DNA of 64,000 bases from an uncultured Selenomonadales bacterium (GTDB taxonomy: Bacteria; Bacillota; Negativicutes; Acidaminococcales; Acidaminococcaceae): positions 1 to 64,000 of the forward strand of contig OMWZ01000002.1 in the NCBI GenBank assembly GCA_900314855.1, read 5' to 3'. Below are positions 35,522 to 42,698 of the stretch, one piece after another. Each line of letters begins with the position of its first letter. Positions within the stretch are counted from its first letter, which is position 1. Both the position numbers and the translations under genes were made by a program. The notes below the pieces were generated by a model, which made no database searches, was not told where the DNA came from, and saw only the letters and a list, made by a program, of their open reading frames with translations.

Positions 35522-36160
35522 TCACTTGCTTCCTTGCTTCGTTTCCCGCGCGGCCGCTTCCTGCCACAGGTACCACACGGCGAGACTTCGCCAGGGGCGC
35601 CACCGCTCTGTCCGCCGGATCAGATCCCCACGTTTGGGCACTGTGTCCAGGCCGTACAAAATCTGGACTTGCTTTTTCAATAAAAAATCATCGCCGGGCA
35701 GGATATCCGGCCGGCATAAACAAAGGAGCATGAACATCTCCAGGGTCCACTGCCCCAGGCCTTTGACCGCTTTCAGCTTTTTCAGGAGCTGCGAATCGGG
35801 CAGGTCTTCCCAGGCCGCCAAATCCACCTCTCCAGTCAGGACAGCACGGGCAAACTCTTTCATATAGCTAACCTTCAATGACGTCAATCCACACGAGGCC
35901 AGGTCTGCGTCGGTCTGTTCCAACAGTTTTCCCGGCATCACGGGCGTTCCCGTCAGGGCCCGCAGCCTGTCCATGATGGACACACTCGTCTCGGGCGGAA
36001 GCTGCTGGGCCGCTATGCCGGTCAGCAAGACTTCAAAATGTTGTGCTTCCTCCTTGGGGAGCAGTGTACAGGGACCGTACTTCTCCAGGAAAGGAAGCAG
36101 CTCAGGCGCGTTTTCACGCAGATACAGATCCCCTTGGGACCAATCTGGGATTTGTTGCAT
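35522..36160 (-). CDS. DNA-3-methyladenine glycosylase II, AlkA-type HhH-GPD
   Basis: 212 residues from ATG 36160, 8 nt after GGAGG; in-frame ATGs upstream lack such a site. The HhH-GPD core is clear: LLKKLKAVKGLGQWTLEMFML is the helix-hairpin-helix (first residues), and the catalytic Asp lies in DILPGDDFLLKK. There is no Fe-S loop, so this is the AlkA/MagIII type that removes alkylated purines. The N-terminal part is shorter than E. coli AlkA (282 residues) but similar to Bacillus YfjP-like enzymes. The stop lies 9 nt before the helicase start, so the two genes are probably cotranscribed. Confidence 0.85.
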   Translation of the reverse strand: MQQIPDWSQGDLYLRENAPELLPFLEKYGPCTLLPKEEAQHFEVLLTGIAAQQLPPETSVSIMDRLRALTGTPVMPGKLLEQTDADLASCGLTSLKVSYMKEFARAVLTGEVDLAAWEDLPDSQLLKKLKAVKGLGQWTLEMFMLLCLCRPDILPGDDFLLKKQVQILYGLDTVPKRGDLIRRTERWRPWRSLAVWYLWQEAAARETKQGSK

Positions 36161-36261
36161 AAGCTTTTCCTCCGTCATGAACTTGTCAATGCCGCAATCC
36201 AGACTGGCGGCAGGCAAAAATAGGCGCATGCCCCCAGTTTTTGTTTTACACACATTACGTT

Positions 36262-36290
36262 ATTATACCATAAAAAAACAGACAAGTCAC
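36262..36290 (-). promoter_or_regulatory. promoter of the glycosylase-helicase-smc-ftsY unit
   Basis: GTGACT (36290-36285), 17-nt spacer, extended -10 TGG-TATAAT (36267-36262) on the minus strand. The -35 and spacer lie inside the preceding terminator. Confidence 0.65.
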
Positions 36291-36305
36291 CATAGGGCTT
36301 GTCTG
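36272..36305 (-). terminator. intrinsic terminator upstream of the glycosylase gene
   Basis: An 8-bp perfect stem (CAGACAAG / CTTGTCTG) followed by seven T on the minus strand. Confidence 0.85.
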
Positions 36306-36349
36306 CGTTGCGCTTTCGCGAGTTCTCCCCCTTCGGGGCCGCGAATATA

Positions 36350-36384
36350 AAGAAATCCCGCAGGATTCTCCCGGATTCTGCGGG
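36350..36384 (-). terminator. intrinsic terminator just beyond the distal att repeat
   Basis: CCCGCAG pairs with CTGCGGG, with further inner pairing, followed by ATTTCTTT on the minus strand. It begins 12 bp beyond the att-like repeat. Without the prophage it would sit directly behind tRNA-Leu, so it is probably the original terminator of that tRNA operon. Confidence 0.65.
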
Positions 36385-36395
36385 TACGTTGTTCT

Positions 36396-36409
36396 CTGGT
36401 GCCGGGGAC
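36396..36409. repeat. distal att-like direct repeat
   Basis: Fourteen bases identical to the 3' end of tRNA-Leu at 44005-44018. Flanking bases differ on both sides, as expected for an att core. Confidence 0.85.
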
Positions 36410-36537
36410 AGTTTTGTCAACAGGGCGGCAAATCGTAATCCACATACCCTTCGCAGCTTGATTCTGTTGTAATCAGCTACATAAAGCCAATGCTTTTTTT
36501 GACCTGCTAGCCTGTCAATAAGTGCCGGTTTGCCCCA

Positions 36538-36738
36538 TTATTGTTTCGGCTCCGGCCCGTATAGCCGCTCCATCCCGGCACGGGTGACGAGCCAAATTCG
36601 GCCGGCCTTGCGTGCCTCATCCGAGGTGAAACGTGGCAACGACTTTCTATAGCCGGAACAGGCCTGCTGCACAGTAATAGGGGCCTTTCCCCATTTTTCC
36701 GCTGCTTCCGCAGCTGTCATTACTTCGTCAATCAACAT
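36538..36738 (-). CDS. small HTH-domain phage protein
   Basis: 66 residues from ATG 36738, 6 nt after GGAGGGG. VMTAAEAAEKWGKAPITVQQAC is a MerR/excisionase-like helix-turn-helix (first 20 residues), followed by a basic wing-like region (TSDEARKAGRIWLVTRAGMERLYG). Proteins of this type are common in phages of this group, with unknown or regulatory roles. It is the last gene before the distal att repeat, and its start lies 2 nt after the stop of the 44-residue membrane protein. Confidence 0.75.
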   Translation of the reverse strand: MLIDEVMTAAEAAEKWGKAPITVQQACSGYRKSLPRFTSDEARKAGRIWLVTRAGMERLYGPEPKQ

Positions 36739-36740
36739 TC

Positions 36741-36875
36741 TTATCCCCTCCACAAAGCAACGAGCAAAGCCAACGTAATGATTACGGCAGCTCCGATAGA
36801 AAGTTTATCACGGCTAAAATACACTCGTACATAAGTCAACGCTGTTAAAATTGATAAGGCAATCTTCAGCTTCAT
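36741..36875 (-). CDS. 44-residue membrane protein (phage cargo)
   Basis: MKLKIALSILTALTYVRVYF followed by SRDKLSIGAAVIITLALLVALWRG: two short hydrophobic segments joined by a charged turn. No good ribosome-binding site precedes ATG 36875, so expression may depend on the upstream small gene. It is coupled to the HTH gene, whose SD lies in its last codons. The small size and double hairpin fit a holin-like or other phage membrane peptide; function unknown. Confidence 0.5.
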   Translation of the reverse strand: MKLKIALSILTALTYVRVYFSRDKLSIGAAVIITLALLVALWRG

Positions 36876-36879
36876 GTGG

Positions 36880-36885
36880 TACAAT
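36880..36885 (+). promoter_or_regulatory. extended -10 element facing the small hydrophobic peptide gene
   Basis: TGG-TACAAT reads on the plus strand (TGG at 36877-36879), with no recognisable -35 box 17 nt upstream (AGGCAA). A transcript from it would run antisense into the 36931-37029 gene. Confidence 0.35.
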
Positions 36886-36894
36886 GAAATGGAA

Positions 36895-36922
36895 AGAGGG
36901 GCGAGGCGGGAACCCCGCCCCT
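36895..36922 (-). terminator. GC-rich hairpin after the small hydrophobic peptide gene
   Basis: GGGGCG and CGCCCC pair around a GC-rich inner stem, followed by CTCTTTCC on the minus strand. The T run is short, so termination efficiency is uncertain. Confidence 0.55.
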
Positions 36923-36930
36923 TCGCTTGA

Positions 36931-37029
36931 TTAGCCTTTCAGAAATTCGACTATGACTATTGTGATTAATCCGGTCAAGATTGTGATTACATTAGCCGCT
37001 ATCTGGAGGGCTTTTTCTATGCCTTCCAC
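36931..37029 (-). CDS. 32-residue hydrophobic peptide, toxin-like
   Basis: From GTG 37029 the frame encodes VEGIEKALQIAANVITILTG then LITIVIVEFLKG: one transmembrane helix, a short charged N-terminus and a Lys-Gly end, like type I toxins and phage holin-like peptides. The AGGAGG at 37042-37047 is 12 nt from GTG but 7 nt from an out-of-frame ATG (37034) that would give only MEWKA. One extra G would join the two, so the gene may carry a one-base deletion. A -10 TATAAT at 37065-37060 and a terminator on each side make it a separate unit. Confidence 0.45.
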   Translation of the reverse strand: MEGIEKALQIAANVITILTGLITIVIVEFLKG

Positions 37030-37059
37030 TCCATCTTTTCACCTCCTCTCTATGTTTTT

Positions 37060-37065
37060 ATTATA
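37060..37065 (-). promoter_or_regulatory. -10 element of the small hydrophobic peptide gene
   Basis: A perfect TATAAT on the minus strand, 13 nt upstream of an AGGAGG site, with only a weak -35 (TTTATT) 17 nt away. It lies downstream of the late-operon terminator. Confidence 0.5.
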
Positions 37066-37107
37066 CGGCGTTTTAGCTATATAATAAAAGCAAAACAACA
37101 AAAACTT

Positions 37108-37143
37108 CTCCGTAAAGCCCGATATTTTCAGGCTCTACGGGGA
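37108..37143 (-). terminator. terminator at the end of the truncated head operon
   Basis: CCCCGTAGAGCC pairs with GGCTTTACGGAG with one mismatch and an AT-rich loop. AAGTTTTTGTTGTTTT follows on the minus strand, and T-rich sequence follows on the plus strand too. Confidence 0.75.
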
Positions 37144-37415
37144 TTCTTCTTATCTTTAAAAGTGCACCTTGGTGCCACCCATGATAGTGTTTCTACTACC
37201 TGCCGCCCATCCGCCGCGTCGTAAGTGATGTCCGTGCCCTTGATGTAGTCCTTGACCGTCACGTCGGCAATCTGGTTGATTTTCACTCGGTCGCCGAAGT
37301 TCTTGATTTCGCCTTCGTAGTCACGATTTACAAGGTTGCCGAGGACCAGGCTCTTGTCCAGATGCGCCAGGAGGCGTGCGGACCAGAGGGTCGGGATAAA
37401 CGTAGAAATTGCCAT
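37128..37415 (-). pseudogene. phage major capsid protein, N-terminal fragment
   Basis: Residues 1-68 match the start of P22-type coat proteins (MAISTFIPTLWSARLLAHLD, then VNRDYEGEIKNFGDRVKINQ and DYIKGTDITYD). The frame then runs into unrelated sequence (ETLSWVAPRCTFKDKKNPRRA) and stops, so roughly three quarters of the capsid is missing. The break marks a deletion that removed the rest of the late operon. A GAAAGGA site precedes the ATG. Confidence 0.8.
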
Positions 37416-37422
37416 TGTTCAA

Positions 37423-38103
37423 TCATCCTTTCTCTAAGCTGTTTTTGATGTTTTCCCAGTTCTTATTGATCTGTTCTGGCGTCATGCCCTTCAAATCATC
37501 CATGGTATACGTCGGTTTCTGGTTACCCGCACCACCGGAACCGGCTCCGCCGACGCCCGTGTTCTTCACAGCCCAGGGATTGCCGTTCAGCCAGCCTTTG
37601 ACGCCTTCGTCAATCGAAACCGTCTTGTCCCCGGCCTTCATGGCGAGGGTGTCATCCGCGTTGACGACCACCTGGTCCGCCAGAAGCTTCGTAAATGCTT
37701 CCGGATTCAGGGCGTTCCCTTTGGCCAGGGCGGCCTGCAGTGCAGCATGCATTGCCGTGTTGATCCGCTTCGTGTGTTCCGCTTTGGCTTTTTCTTCAGA
37801 GGCAGCATATTTGTCCGTCAGCTCCTTCACCTGGTTCTGCAGGGTGTTGATCTGGCCGCCCAGAGATTCCGGGTTCCCCAGTTTTCTCACTTCGTCGAAG
37901 AGAGTCCGCATGTTCAGCAAAGATTCCTCCGGATTCTTGCTTTCCCGGATGCCAAGGGCGTCCAGCACCTTGTTCCGGTCCACCCGATAGGCTGCGGCCT
38001 CGTTCCGGGCAGAGCTGATAAGGGACTGCAGGTCCGCGACCATGATTCCTCCGTTCTCCACCTTGCCGAGTGCCGCCAAGATTTGTTCCAGTGTGTATGC
38101 CAT
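37423..38103 (-). CDS. phage scaffolding protein
   Basis: 226 residues. A long helical, charged central region (about 65-120: GGQINTLQNQVKELTDKYAA, EEKAKAEHTKRI) is followed by a Gly-rich linker (GVGGAGSGGAGNQ) and a C-terminal helix (MTPEQINKNWENIKNSLEKG). This coiled-coil design, directly before a capsid gene, is typical of phage scaffolds. AGGAGG precedes the ATG; it appears complete, although its partner capsid is truncated 7 nt downstream. Confidence 0.8.
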   Translation of the reverse strand: MAYTLEQILAALGKVENGGIMVADLQSLISSARNEAAAYRVDRNKVLDALGIRESKNPEESLLNMRTLFDEVRKLGNPESLGGQINTLQNQVKELTDKYAASEEKAKAEHTKRINTAMHAALQAALAKGNALNPEAFTKLLADQVVVNADDTLAMKAGDKTVSIDEGVKGWLNGNPWAVKNTGVGGAGSGGAGNQKPTYTMDDLKGMTPEQINKNWENIKNSLEKG

Positions 38104-38167
38104 GTTTGTTCCTCCTGCCCGCCCGGGGCAACTGATTTATATAGATCGGCGCCTGGCCGAAGCTATC

Positions 38168-38326
38168 CTAGTTAAACAAAAATTTCAAAATCAGGGCCAG
38201 ACCCACAATCAGGTAAAGGCCCAACATAATCCAAACGGGAATAAAGACCGCAAGCCAGCTCCATTGAAGGACGCCGAAGCATTTCCCTAAAATAAGGCCT
38301 GCCTGTACGATGGTCAGTAGTGTCAT
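38168..38326 (-). CDS. 52-residue phage membrane protein
   Basis: From ATG 38326 (AAAGGA upstream): MTLLTIVQAGLILGKCFGVL, then two hydrophobic segments ending ALILKFLFN. It resembles the small phage transmembrane proteins often labelled Fragile-X-F-like, whose role is unknown. It lies between head genes, with a terminator just before it. Confidence 0.65.
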   Translation of the reverse strand: MTLLTIVQAGLILGKCFGVLQWSWLAVFIPVWIMLGLYLIVGLALILKFLFN

Positions 38327-38352
38327 TGTGTGTATTCCTTTCTCAGGGTAAT

Positions 38353-38378
38353 AAAAAAGCAGGCCCTGCGGTCTGCTC
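38353..38378 (-). terminator. terminator after the 55-residue gene
   Basis: AGCAG-A-CC pairs with GG-C-CTGCT around a GCAG loop, then six T on the minus strand. Confidence 0.7.
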
Positions 38379-38395
38379 AAGAAACCATTTTCGCT

Positions 38396-38563
38396 TTATT
38401 TATATTTAGGTCTTAACCGAACCCTGTACCCACCTGCTGACTCAATATCATCGGCCGTAATGATTGCAATGGGTATAGGGTTTTCTTCGTCTGTTTCCAC
38501 AATCAACCTGGTAATGTCTTTCAAAATTCCATCGCCCAGATTCTTAGTTCCGTTCTTCTTCAT
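38396..38563 (-). CDS. 55-residue phage-borne protein of unknown function
   Basis: From ATG 38563 (AAAGGAGAG upstream): MKKNGTKNLGDGILKDITRL, then an acidic stretch and a basic end (YRVRLRPKYK). It is soluble with no recognised motif and AT-rich. It lies with terminators on both sides, between the MuF-JAB unit and the head genes, like a moron. Confidence 0.6.
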   Translation of the reverse strand: MKKNGTKNLGDGILKDITRLIVETDEENPIPIAIITADDIESAGGYRVRLRPKYK

Positions 38564-38587
38564 GTTTCTCTCCTTTTCGGGCATAAG

Positions 38588-38616
38588 AAAAGCCCGCTGC
38601 TCATGGCAGAAGGCTT
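38588..38616 (-). terminator. terminator after the MuF-JAB unit
   Basis: AAGCC-TT-CTGC pairs with GCAG-C-GGGCTT around a short loop, followed by TTCTT on the minus strand. Confidence 0.6.
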
Positions 38617-38630
38617 AATAAAGTTGATTT

Positions 38631-38780
38631 TTACACTTCAAAATTCTTAAGTTCCGGAAGCAATTCTCCAGGTTTCATGTTTTTCAATTTTTCTTTTTCT
38701 TGCTCAATCAAAGCATTTAACTCTTCCAAGGACAACTGAGAATAATCATGAGGGTACTCTTTATAACTGTAAAATCTCAT
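38631..38780 (-). CDS. 49-residue protein coupled to the MuF-JAB gene
   Basis: From ATG 38780, overlapping the MuF stop (ATGA): MRFYSYKEYPHDYSQLSLEE, then a charged helix (LNALIEQEKEKLKNMK) and ELLPELKNFEV. It is strongly AT-rich like the preceding JAB-like domain. Its position directly behind a toxin-like C-terminus is where an immunity protein would be expected, but no family is recognised. A terminator follows. Confidence 0.65.
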   Translation of the reverse strand: MRFYSYKEYPHDYSQLSLEELNALIEQEKEKLKNMKPGELLPELKNFEV

Positions 38781-40492
38781 GGTTCCCACTTCCTCCATTT
38801 TATTCCGTAGTCTTTCGCAACTTGATTTAAAGCTAATTCGCCTGCTTCAATTTTATTATAGCCTTCCTTTTCGTATTTTTCAACAATCATATCAAACAAT
38901 TTCACAGAAACTTGTTTTTTAGAAGATGCATACATGTATATTGTCCCGTTATGACAAAAAACCATTCCGAATTTGTACCTAAAGGCCGAAGCAATATCAG
39001 ATCCAGTGGGAGGAAGACTATTGGAGTGGTTGTGTATGGAAATATAATTCTGAGGCTCACGTCTAAGGGCATCTAAAATTTCCTTCGTATATTTTGTTTC
39101 CCATGGCCTGTCTGCATGAGTTGAAGCCCCTTCGACTACCCCGCTTAAAGCATTAATCAAATACAGGTCTTCATAATCGTCACCATCATGGTGTTCAAGC
39201 ATTTTTAACGCTTTTTCATATATTTTCGCGTTTACCACCGGCTCTTGTGTAAATTCGTTGAAAAAGCCTTTATACCGCGCAGAATTTATAATATCCCAAT
39301 CGACACGACTACCGACATTCCGTGTTTTGCGAGTTCTTTCTACAATGCCCTTTAAACGACTTCCTTGATTTCCATCAAAGAGGGATAGATTCCTTGCCTT
39401 CTCCAACCATCCCGCTTTGCCGGCTTTCCATGCTTCCCTGCCCTTGACGCCCAGGATCTTCTCTTGAATCCGCAAGGGCTTCTTTTTTAGCCAGGTGTTG
39501 CCGCGGTCTTCCACATCGTCAGACCGTTTCAAGCCTTTCAGCTCGCTGCTGTATACCGGCGCATAATGGCACAGGCAATGCGGATGGGCCGGGTTCACCG
39601 GGGCTGCGTCCTTCGGGAAAATGCCTTTGCCAAGGCCGTAGAGGTCTGCTTCGGCGTACATGTTGCAGATGTCGTCCACAGGGTGGCGGCTCGACAGCGT
39701 CCATTTGTAGGCCACGACGCTGTCATCCTCATCATATCGGGCAATGAAAGCGTCATATCTTGCTCTGGCTGCTTCCGTCCTGGCGATCCGTTCAGCAACA
39801 TATCTGCTTTTTTCTTCCACGGCCACCTGCAGCGCTTTCCTGGCCGCTTTATCGGAACCGCTTTCCACCTTAGCCAGCAGTTCCTTCAGGGAAGTCCGAA
39901 AGTGGTTGTATGTGACCCTGTCGTCCACAAGACCATCCGCCTGGGCCTTTGCTTTGCGGATTGCTTTCAGCATCGACAGCTGGTCGACCGGCGTCATGCT
40001 CTCCCGGCTTGACCGGACCCACCGGGTCAGTTCATCCAGGTACCGGGGAAGCTCCTGCGTACCGGTCACATGCCCATAGCCGTAGCCGTCATACAATGCC
40101 TGGGCCGTCTTCCGGACGGTGCTGTTCCGCCGAATCTGGTTCTGAACGGTTTCCACGATAGACTGCCGCATTTCCCGGCTGGCACCATGCAGTTTTTGGG
40201 ACAGCGTCATGCCGGACCCGTCCCAGGGCGTGGACAAGGCCTTCAGCAGTTCCGCCGAAGAAAGCGCGCCGGCCAGTTCGGCTCCCAGGGCATCCTGTGC
40301 CGTGGAAACGATGGCCTGAGAAACATTCGCGTCCAGCCAGTCCGCGACATCGTACTCCTGAAACGCCTGCTGCACGGCCTGGGTGACGGCCATTCCGCCG
40401 TCCATCAGTTGCTGGATCCGTTCCACGATGGCTTTTCCCTTTTGGCCATACGCCTGGGAAAAGGCTCTCAATTGCCGTTGCAGTTCGTCCAT
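38777..40492 (-). CDS. phage MuF head protein with JAB-like C-terminal domain
   Basis: 571 residues in two parts. Residues 1-320 are an SPP1 gp7/MuF minor head protein, with the family end HPVDDICNMYAEADLYGLGK and NPAHPHCLCHYAP. After a basic linker, residues about 390-571 form a different domain: GVVEGAS, then ISIHNHSNSLPPTGSDIASA, an HxH...T-x-x-D arrangement close to the JAB/JAMM metalloprotease motif. This second part is encoded by clearly AT-rich DNA, unlike the first. MuF proteins with variable C-terminal toxins are known from temperate phages. Activity is inferred. GGAG precedes the ATG. Confidence 0.8.
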   Translation of the reverse strand: MDELQRQLRAFSQAYGQKGKAIVERIQQLMDGGMAVTQAVQQAFQEYDVADWLDANVSQAIVSTAQDALGAELAGALSSAELLKALSTPWDGSGMTLSQKLHGASREMRQSIVETVQNQIRRNSTVRKTAQALYDGYGYGHVTGTQELPRYLDELTRWVRSSRESMTPVDQLSMLKAIRKAKAQADGLVDDRVTYNHFRTSLKELLAKVESGSDKAARKALQVAVEEKSRYVAERIARTEAARARYDAFIARYDEDDSVVAYKWTLSSRHPVDDICNMYAEADLYGLGKGIFPKDAAPVNPAHPHCLCHYAPVYSSELKGLKRSDDVEDRGNTWLKKKPLRIQEKILGVKGREAWKAGKAGWLEKARNLSLFDGNQGSRLKGIVERTRKTRNVGSRVDWDIINSARYKGFFNEFTQEPVVNAKIYEKALKMLEHHDGDDYEDLYLINALSGVVEGASTHADRPWETKYTKEILDALRREPQNYISIHNHSNSLPPTGSDIASAFRYKFGMVFCHNGTIYMYASSKKQVSVKLFDMIVEKYEKEGYNKIEAGELALNQVAKDYGIKWRKWEP

Positions 40493-40495
40493 AGG

Positions 40496-41338
40496 TTACT
40501 CCTTGTCAGGCTCCGCCCCTTCTTCGCCCGGAGCCACTTCGAACCCGGCCGGCCGTTTCCCCGCCGGCGGTTCGCTGTATTCCGATTCCAGGCCATCCTC
40601 TCCAATGCTGCCGACAATCTCGTCAAACCGTTCTGCGGACAGTTCCGGCAGATAGGCCCCCATCACCTGTTTTGCGACTTCCACCCGCAGTTCCGGGGAC
40701 AGGTCCAGGTCCAGGACTGCCTGGGCATTCTTCAGCTCCGTCGAGATATCCGTGACACCGAAGTCGGACGAGTAGGTCGCCGTGTAGTCGGTGTCGAGGC
40801 CCATCCACCGGGCCACCTTCAGGACCATCTTCCGCTCCGTCATGGAGCAGCGCTTGGCAAACTCACTCAGACGCTGGTTCGTCCGTTCAAACTCCCACTG
40901 CCGGGCAATACCGGAAGATTCCTGGCGCGTGCCGGTCACGAAGCTCAGACCGGCCATGCGGTACATCTCCTCGATCAGCATCTTAATTTGCGACTGGAGC
41001 ATCTGCGCCGAATCCGACGGAGGAGAAATAAAGCCCGGCTGGAACTTCACCGTGTCGCCGTCATAGCACAACGCGTTGTTGCTGCCGATGACGAGGTCCG
41101 TCGCTTCTTTACTGGGGAACGTCAGGACCGGGACCTCTCTCAGCCGGATCCGGGGTATACGCATAGGGAAATTCCGCTCCTGCAGGACCTGTCCCATCGT
41201 CGGCGGAAGGTCCATGCTCTGGAAGTTCTCCACAACGAGGAAGACGGCACCGTACAGCTTTGCCGACAGCGGCATGGTTGCCGATGATGTCGGCCTGGTG
41301 ATAGGTCCCGTCACCATTCGGGATATATTTGCAATCAT
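40496..41338 (-). pseudogene. phage portal-like protein, C-terminal part (second head module)
   Basis: The frame from about 41275 down encodes the C-terminal half of a portal-type protein: SAKLYGAVFLVVENF, YDGDTVKFQPGFISPPSDSA, SSGIARQWEFERTNQRLSEF, WMGLDTDY. The first 22 codons of the open frame are DUF2213 sequence read in another frame, so the true N-terminus is missing. It ends 4 nt before the MuF-JAB gene, the normal portal-MuF order. Confidence 0.75.
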
Positions 41339-41741
41339 AGCCGCAGGAGATTTCCCGCTTCCCAGCCTCGACCTTGCTGATCAGCACGGAATCATACAGG
41401 ACTATGTCGCAAACGAGCTTGTCATCGTCCTCCCCGGTTCCCCGGTGGACGTTCTGTACAGCTCCTTTGGTATAGGGGCTGTAGTTGGAAGAATCCAGAG
41501 GCACCGGCGGGTGATCGTCGGTTACTGGCTTCCCTTCAAACGATGCAATGGCCGCCGGTTTAAATACTTCTTCCGGCGTCCGCAGCACGGTAATAATCGG
41601 TCTCTTATCTTCTACCCCGATTTTCCTGGGGAGATACTCCTGCTCGCCGGTCCTGCAAATCGGGACGCTATGGCAGACCAGGAATCCTTCCGGGGTTTTC
41701 GTCATGTGCGGAGAAATCCGGGACCCGTAGAATGCTTTCAA
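41109..41741 (-). pseudogene. DUF2213 phage protein, truncated and fused to portal sequence
   Basis: From TTG 41741 (GGAG upstream) residues 1-152 match DUF2213 (PF09979): MKAFYGSRISPHMTKTPEGF, VFKPAAIASFEGKPVTDDHP, SCGYDCKYIPNGDGTY, IIGNHAAV. After about 41285 the frame runs through the portal fragment out of register (CRLPRCGELPEHG...) and stops at 41109. This is the join between two head modules. DUF2213 proteins are usually prohead protease-like or capsid-associated. Confidence 0.8.
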
Positions 41742-41754
41742 GTGGCATCACTCC

Positions 41755-42621
41755 TTAAATCAGCTTTTCGAACTCTTTCTGTTTCATCACCTGGATCCGA
41801 TTCCCCCTATACACCCTGGCCGGAAATGTCACCTGATCCAGGTCGATGAAAGGTTCCGGATAGCACCGGCAGTTCGGGCAGCAGCCTGCGTGGTAATGGC
41901 CAAGGGTGTTCCTCCTGGGCTTGCCGTCTGCGTTGAGAATGGGAAACAAGTCTTCCGGCGCAGGCGGATCGTTCCAGTTCACCAGGACGCCAGCCGTGCG
42001 CTTATGGCTGTCACGGGTCCGGCCGTCACCGGCAGCGCCTCCGACAGGGCGCCAGATGTACCACGGCAGGCCGTACTGTTCCGCTCTCTGCCGCGTCAGG
42101 TTCGTCGAGGTTATGGAGACCTGGGTCCGGGCGATCAGCGTGGCCCTGGCCTGGGTCTTCTCGGGAAACATCGCGCGAATCTCGTCTTCCAGGTCTGCAG
42201 CGCGCCGGCCCTTTAAGGACCCCTGCGCGATGTAGTCGGCCACATCGTGTCCGATGTCCGAAGGCAGCGTCACGACGCGATAGGTAGTCTCGTCAACGAG
42301 TGTACGGAGTTGCATACCTGCAGGCCCCTGGAGCTCTTTCCGCAGCGCCTCATAGATGGCCCTGCCCTTTCCATTGGCCGCTGCTGCCTGCCGCCAGGTA
42401 TGGCCCTGGTCCGAGAAGAGACCGGTCACCATTTTCGTGGCAGCCGCTCGCGATAAGCGCACAAACTCAGGAGAACGAGCCAAATGGTCAAGTGCGATTC
42501 CGATAAGTCGGGGGCTCTCTGTCTTACGGACTCGCATGACAATCTGCTTGGCAATTTTCTGGAGCGCACGCCAGAATTCCCTCTCTATACGCGCTTTAGG
42601 CTCCCACAATTTCTTTGTCAT
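41755..42621 (-). CDS. phage MuF (SPP1 gp7-like) minor head protein
   Basis: 288 residues. The N-terminal half is helical. The C-terminal MuF core has ARATLIARTQVSITSTNLTR, a Trp-rich strand (YGLPWYIWRPVGG), RTRDSHKRTAGVLVNWNDPP and the Cys/His end GHYHAGCCPNCRCYPEPF. It appears complete, and AGGAGGAGG precedes the ATG. It is 13 nt upstream of DUF2213. Unlike the second MuF, it has no extra toxin-like domain. Confidence 0.85.
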   Translation of the reverse strand: MTKKLWEPKARIEREFWRALQKIAKQIVMRVRKTESPRLIGIALDHLARSPEFVRLSRAAATKMVTGLFSDQGHTWRQAAAANGKGRAIYEALRKELQGPAGMQLRTLVDETTYRVVTLPSDIGHDVADYIAQGSLKGRRAADLEDEIRAMFPEKTQARATLIARTQVSITSTNLTRQRAEQYGLPWYIWRPVGGAAGDGRTRDSHKRTAGVLVNWNDPPAPEDLFPILNADGKPRRNTLGHYHAGCCPNCRCYPEPFIDLDQVTFPARVYRGNRIQVMKQKEFEKLI

Positions 42622-42650
42622 GCGCCCTCCTCCTGATAAATCAAAGCATT

Positions 42651-42683
42651 AAAAAAGCACTCCGCATTTCCGCAAAGTGCTTG
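42651..42683 (-). terminator. terminator after the BECR-CPCC gene
   Basis: A 7-bp stem (AAGCACT / AGTGCTT) followed by six T on the minus strand, placed between the toxin-like gene and the MuF gene. Confidence 0.7.
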
Positions 42684-42698
42684 TCACTACGTTATAGA

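Larger units (their letters stand above)
36161..36537. other. 377-bp gene-free junction between the alkA gene and the prophage remnant
   Basis: This gap holds the promoter of the glycosylase gene, two consecutive minus-strand terminators and the distal att-like repeat at 36396-36409. The rest, 36410-36537, shows no coding frame with a ribosome-binding site and appears to be phage-derived non-coding DNA. Confidence 0.7.

Noticed and set aside
29456-35683. Very long open frames on the plus strand opposite smc, ftsY and the helicase gene
   Set aside because: They are antisense to clearly conserved genes, have compositions dominated by Arg, Gly, His and Val typical of reverse frames in GC-rich DNA, and match no family.
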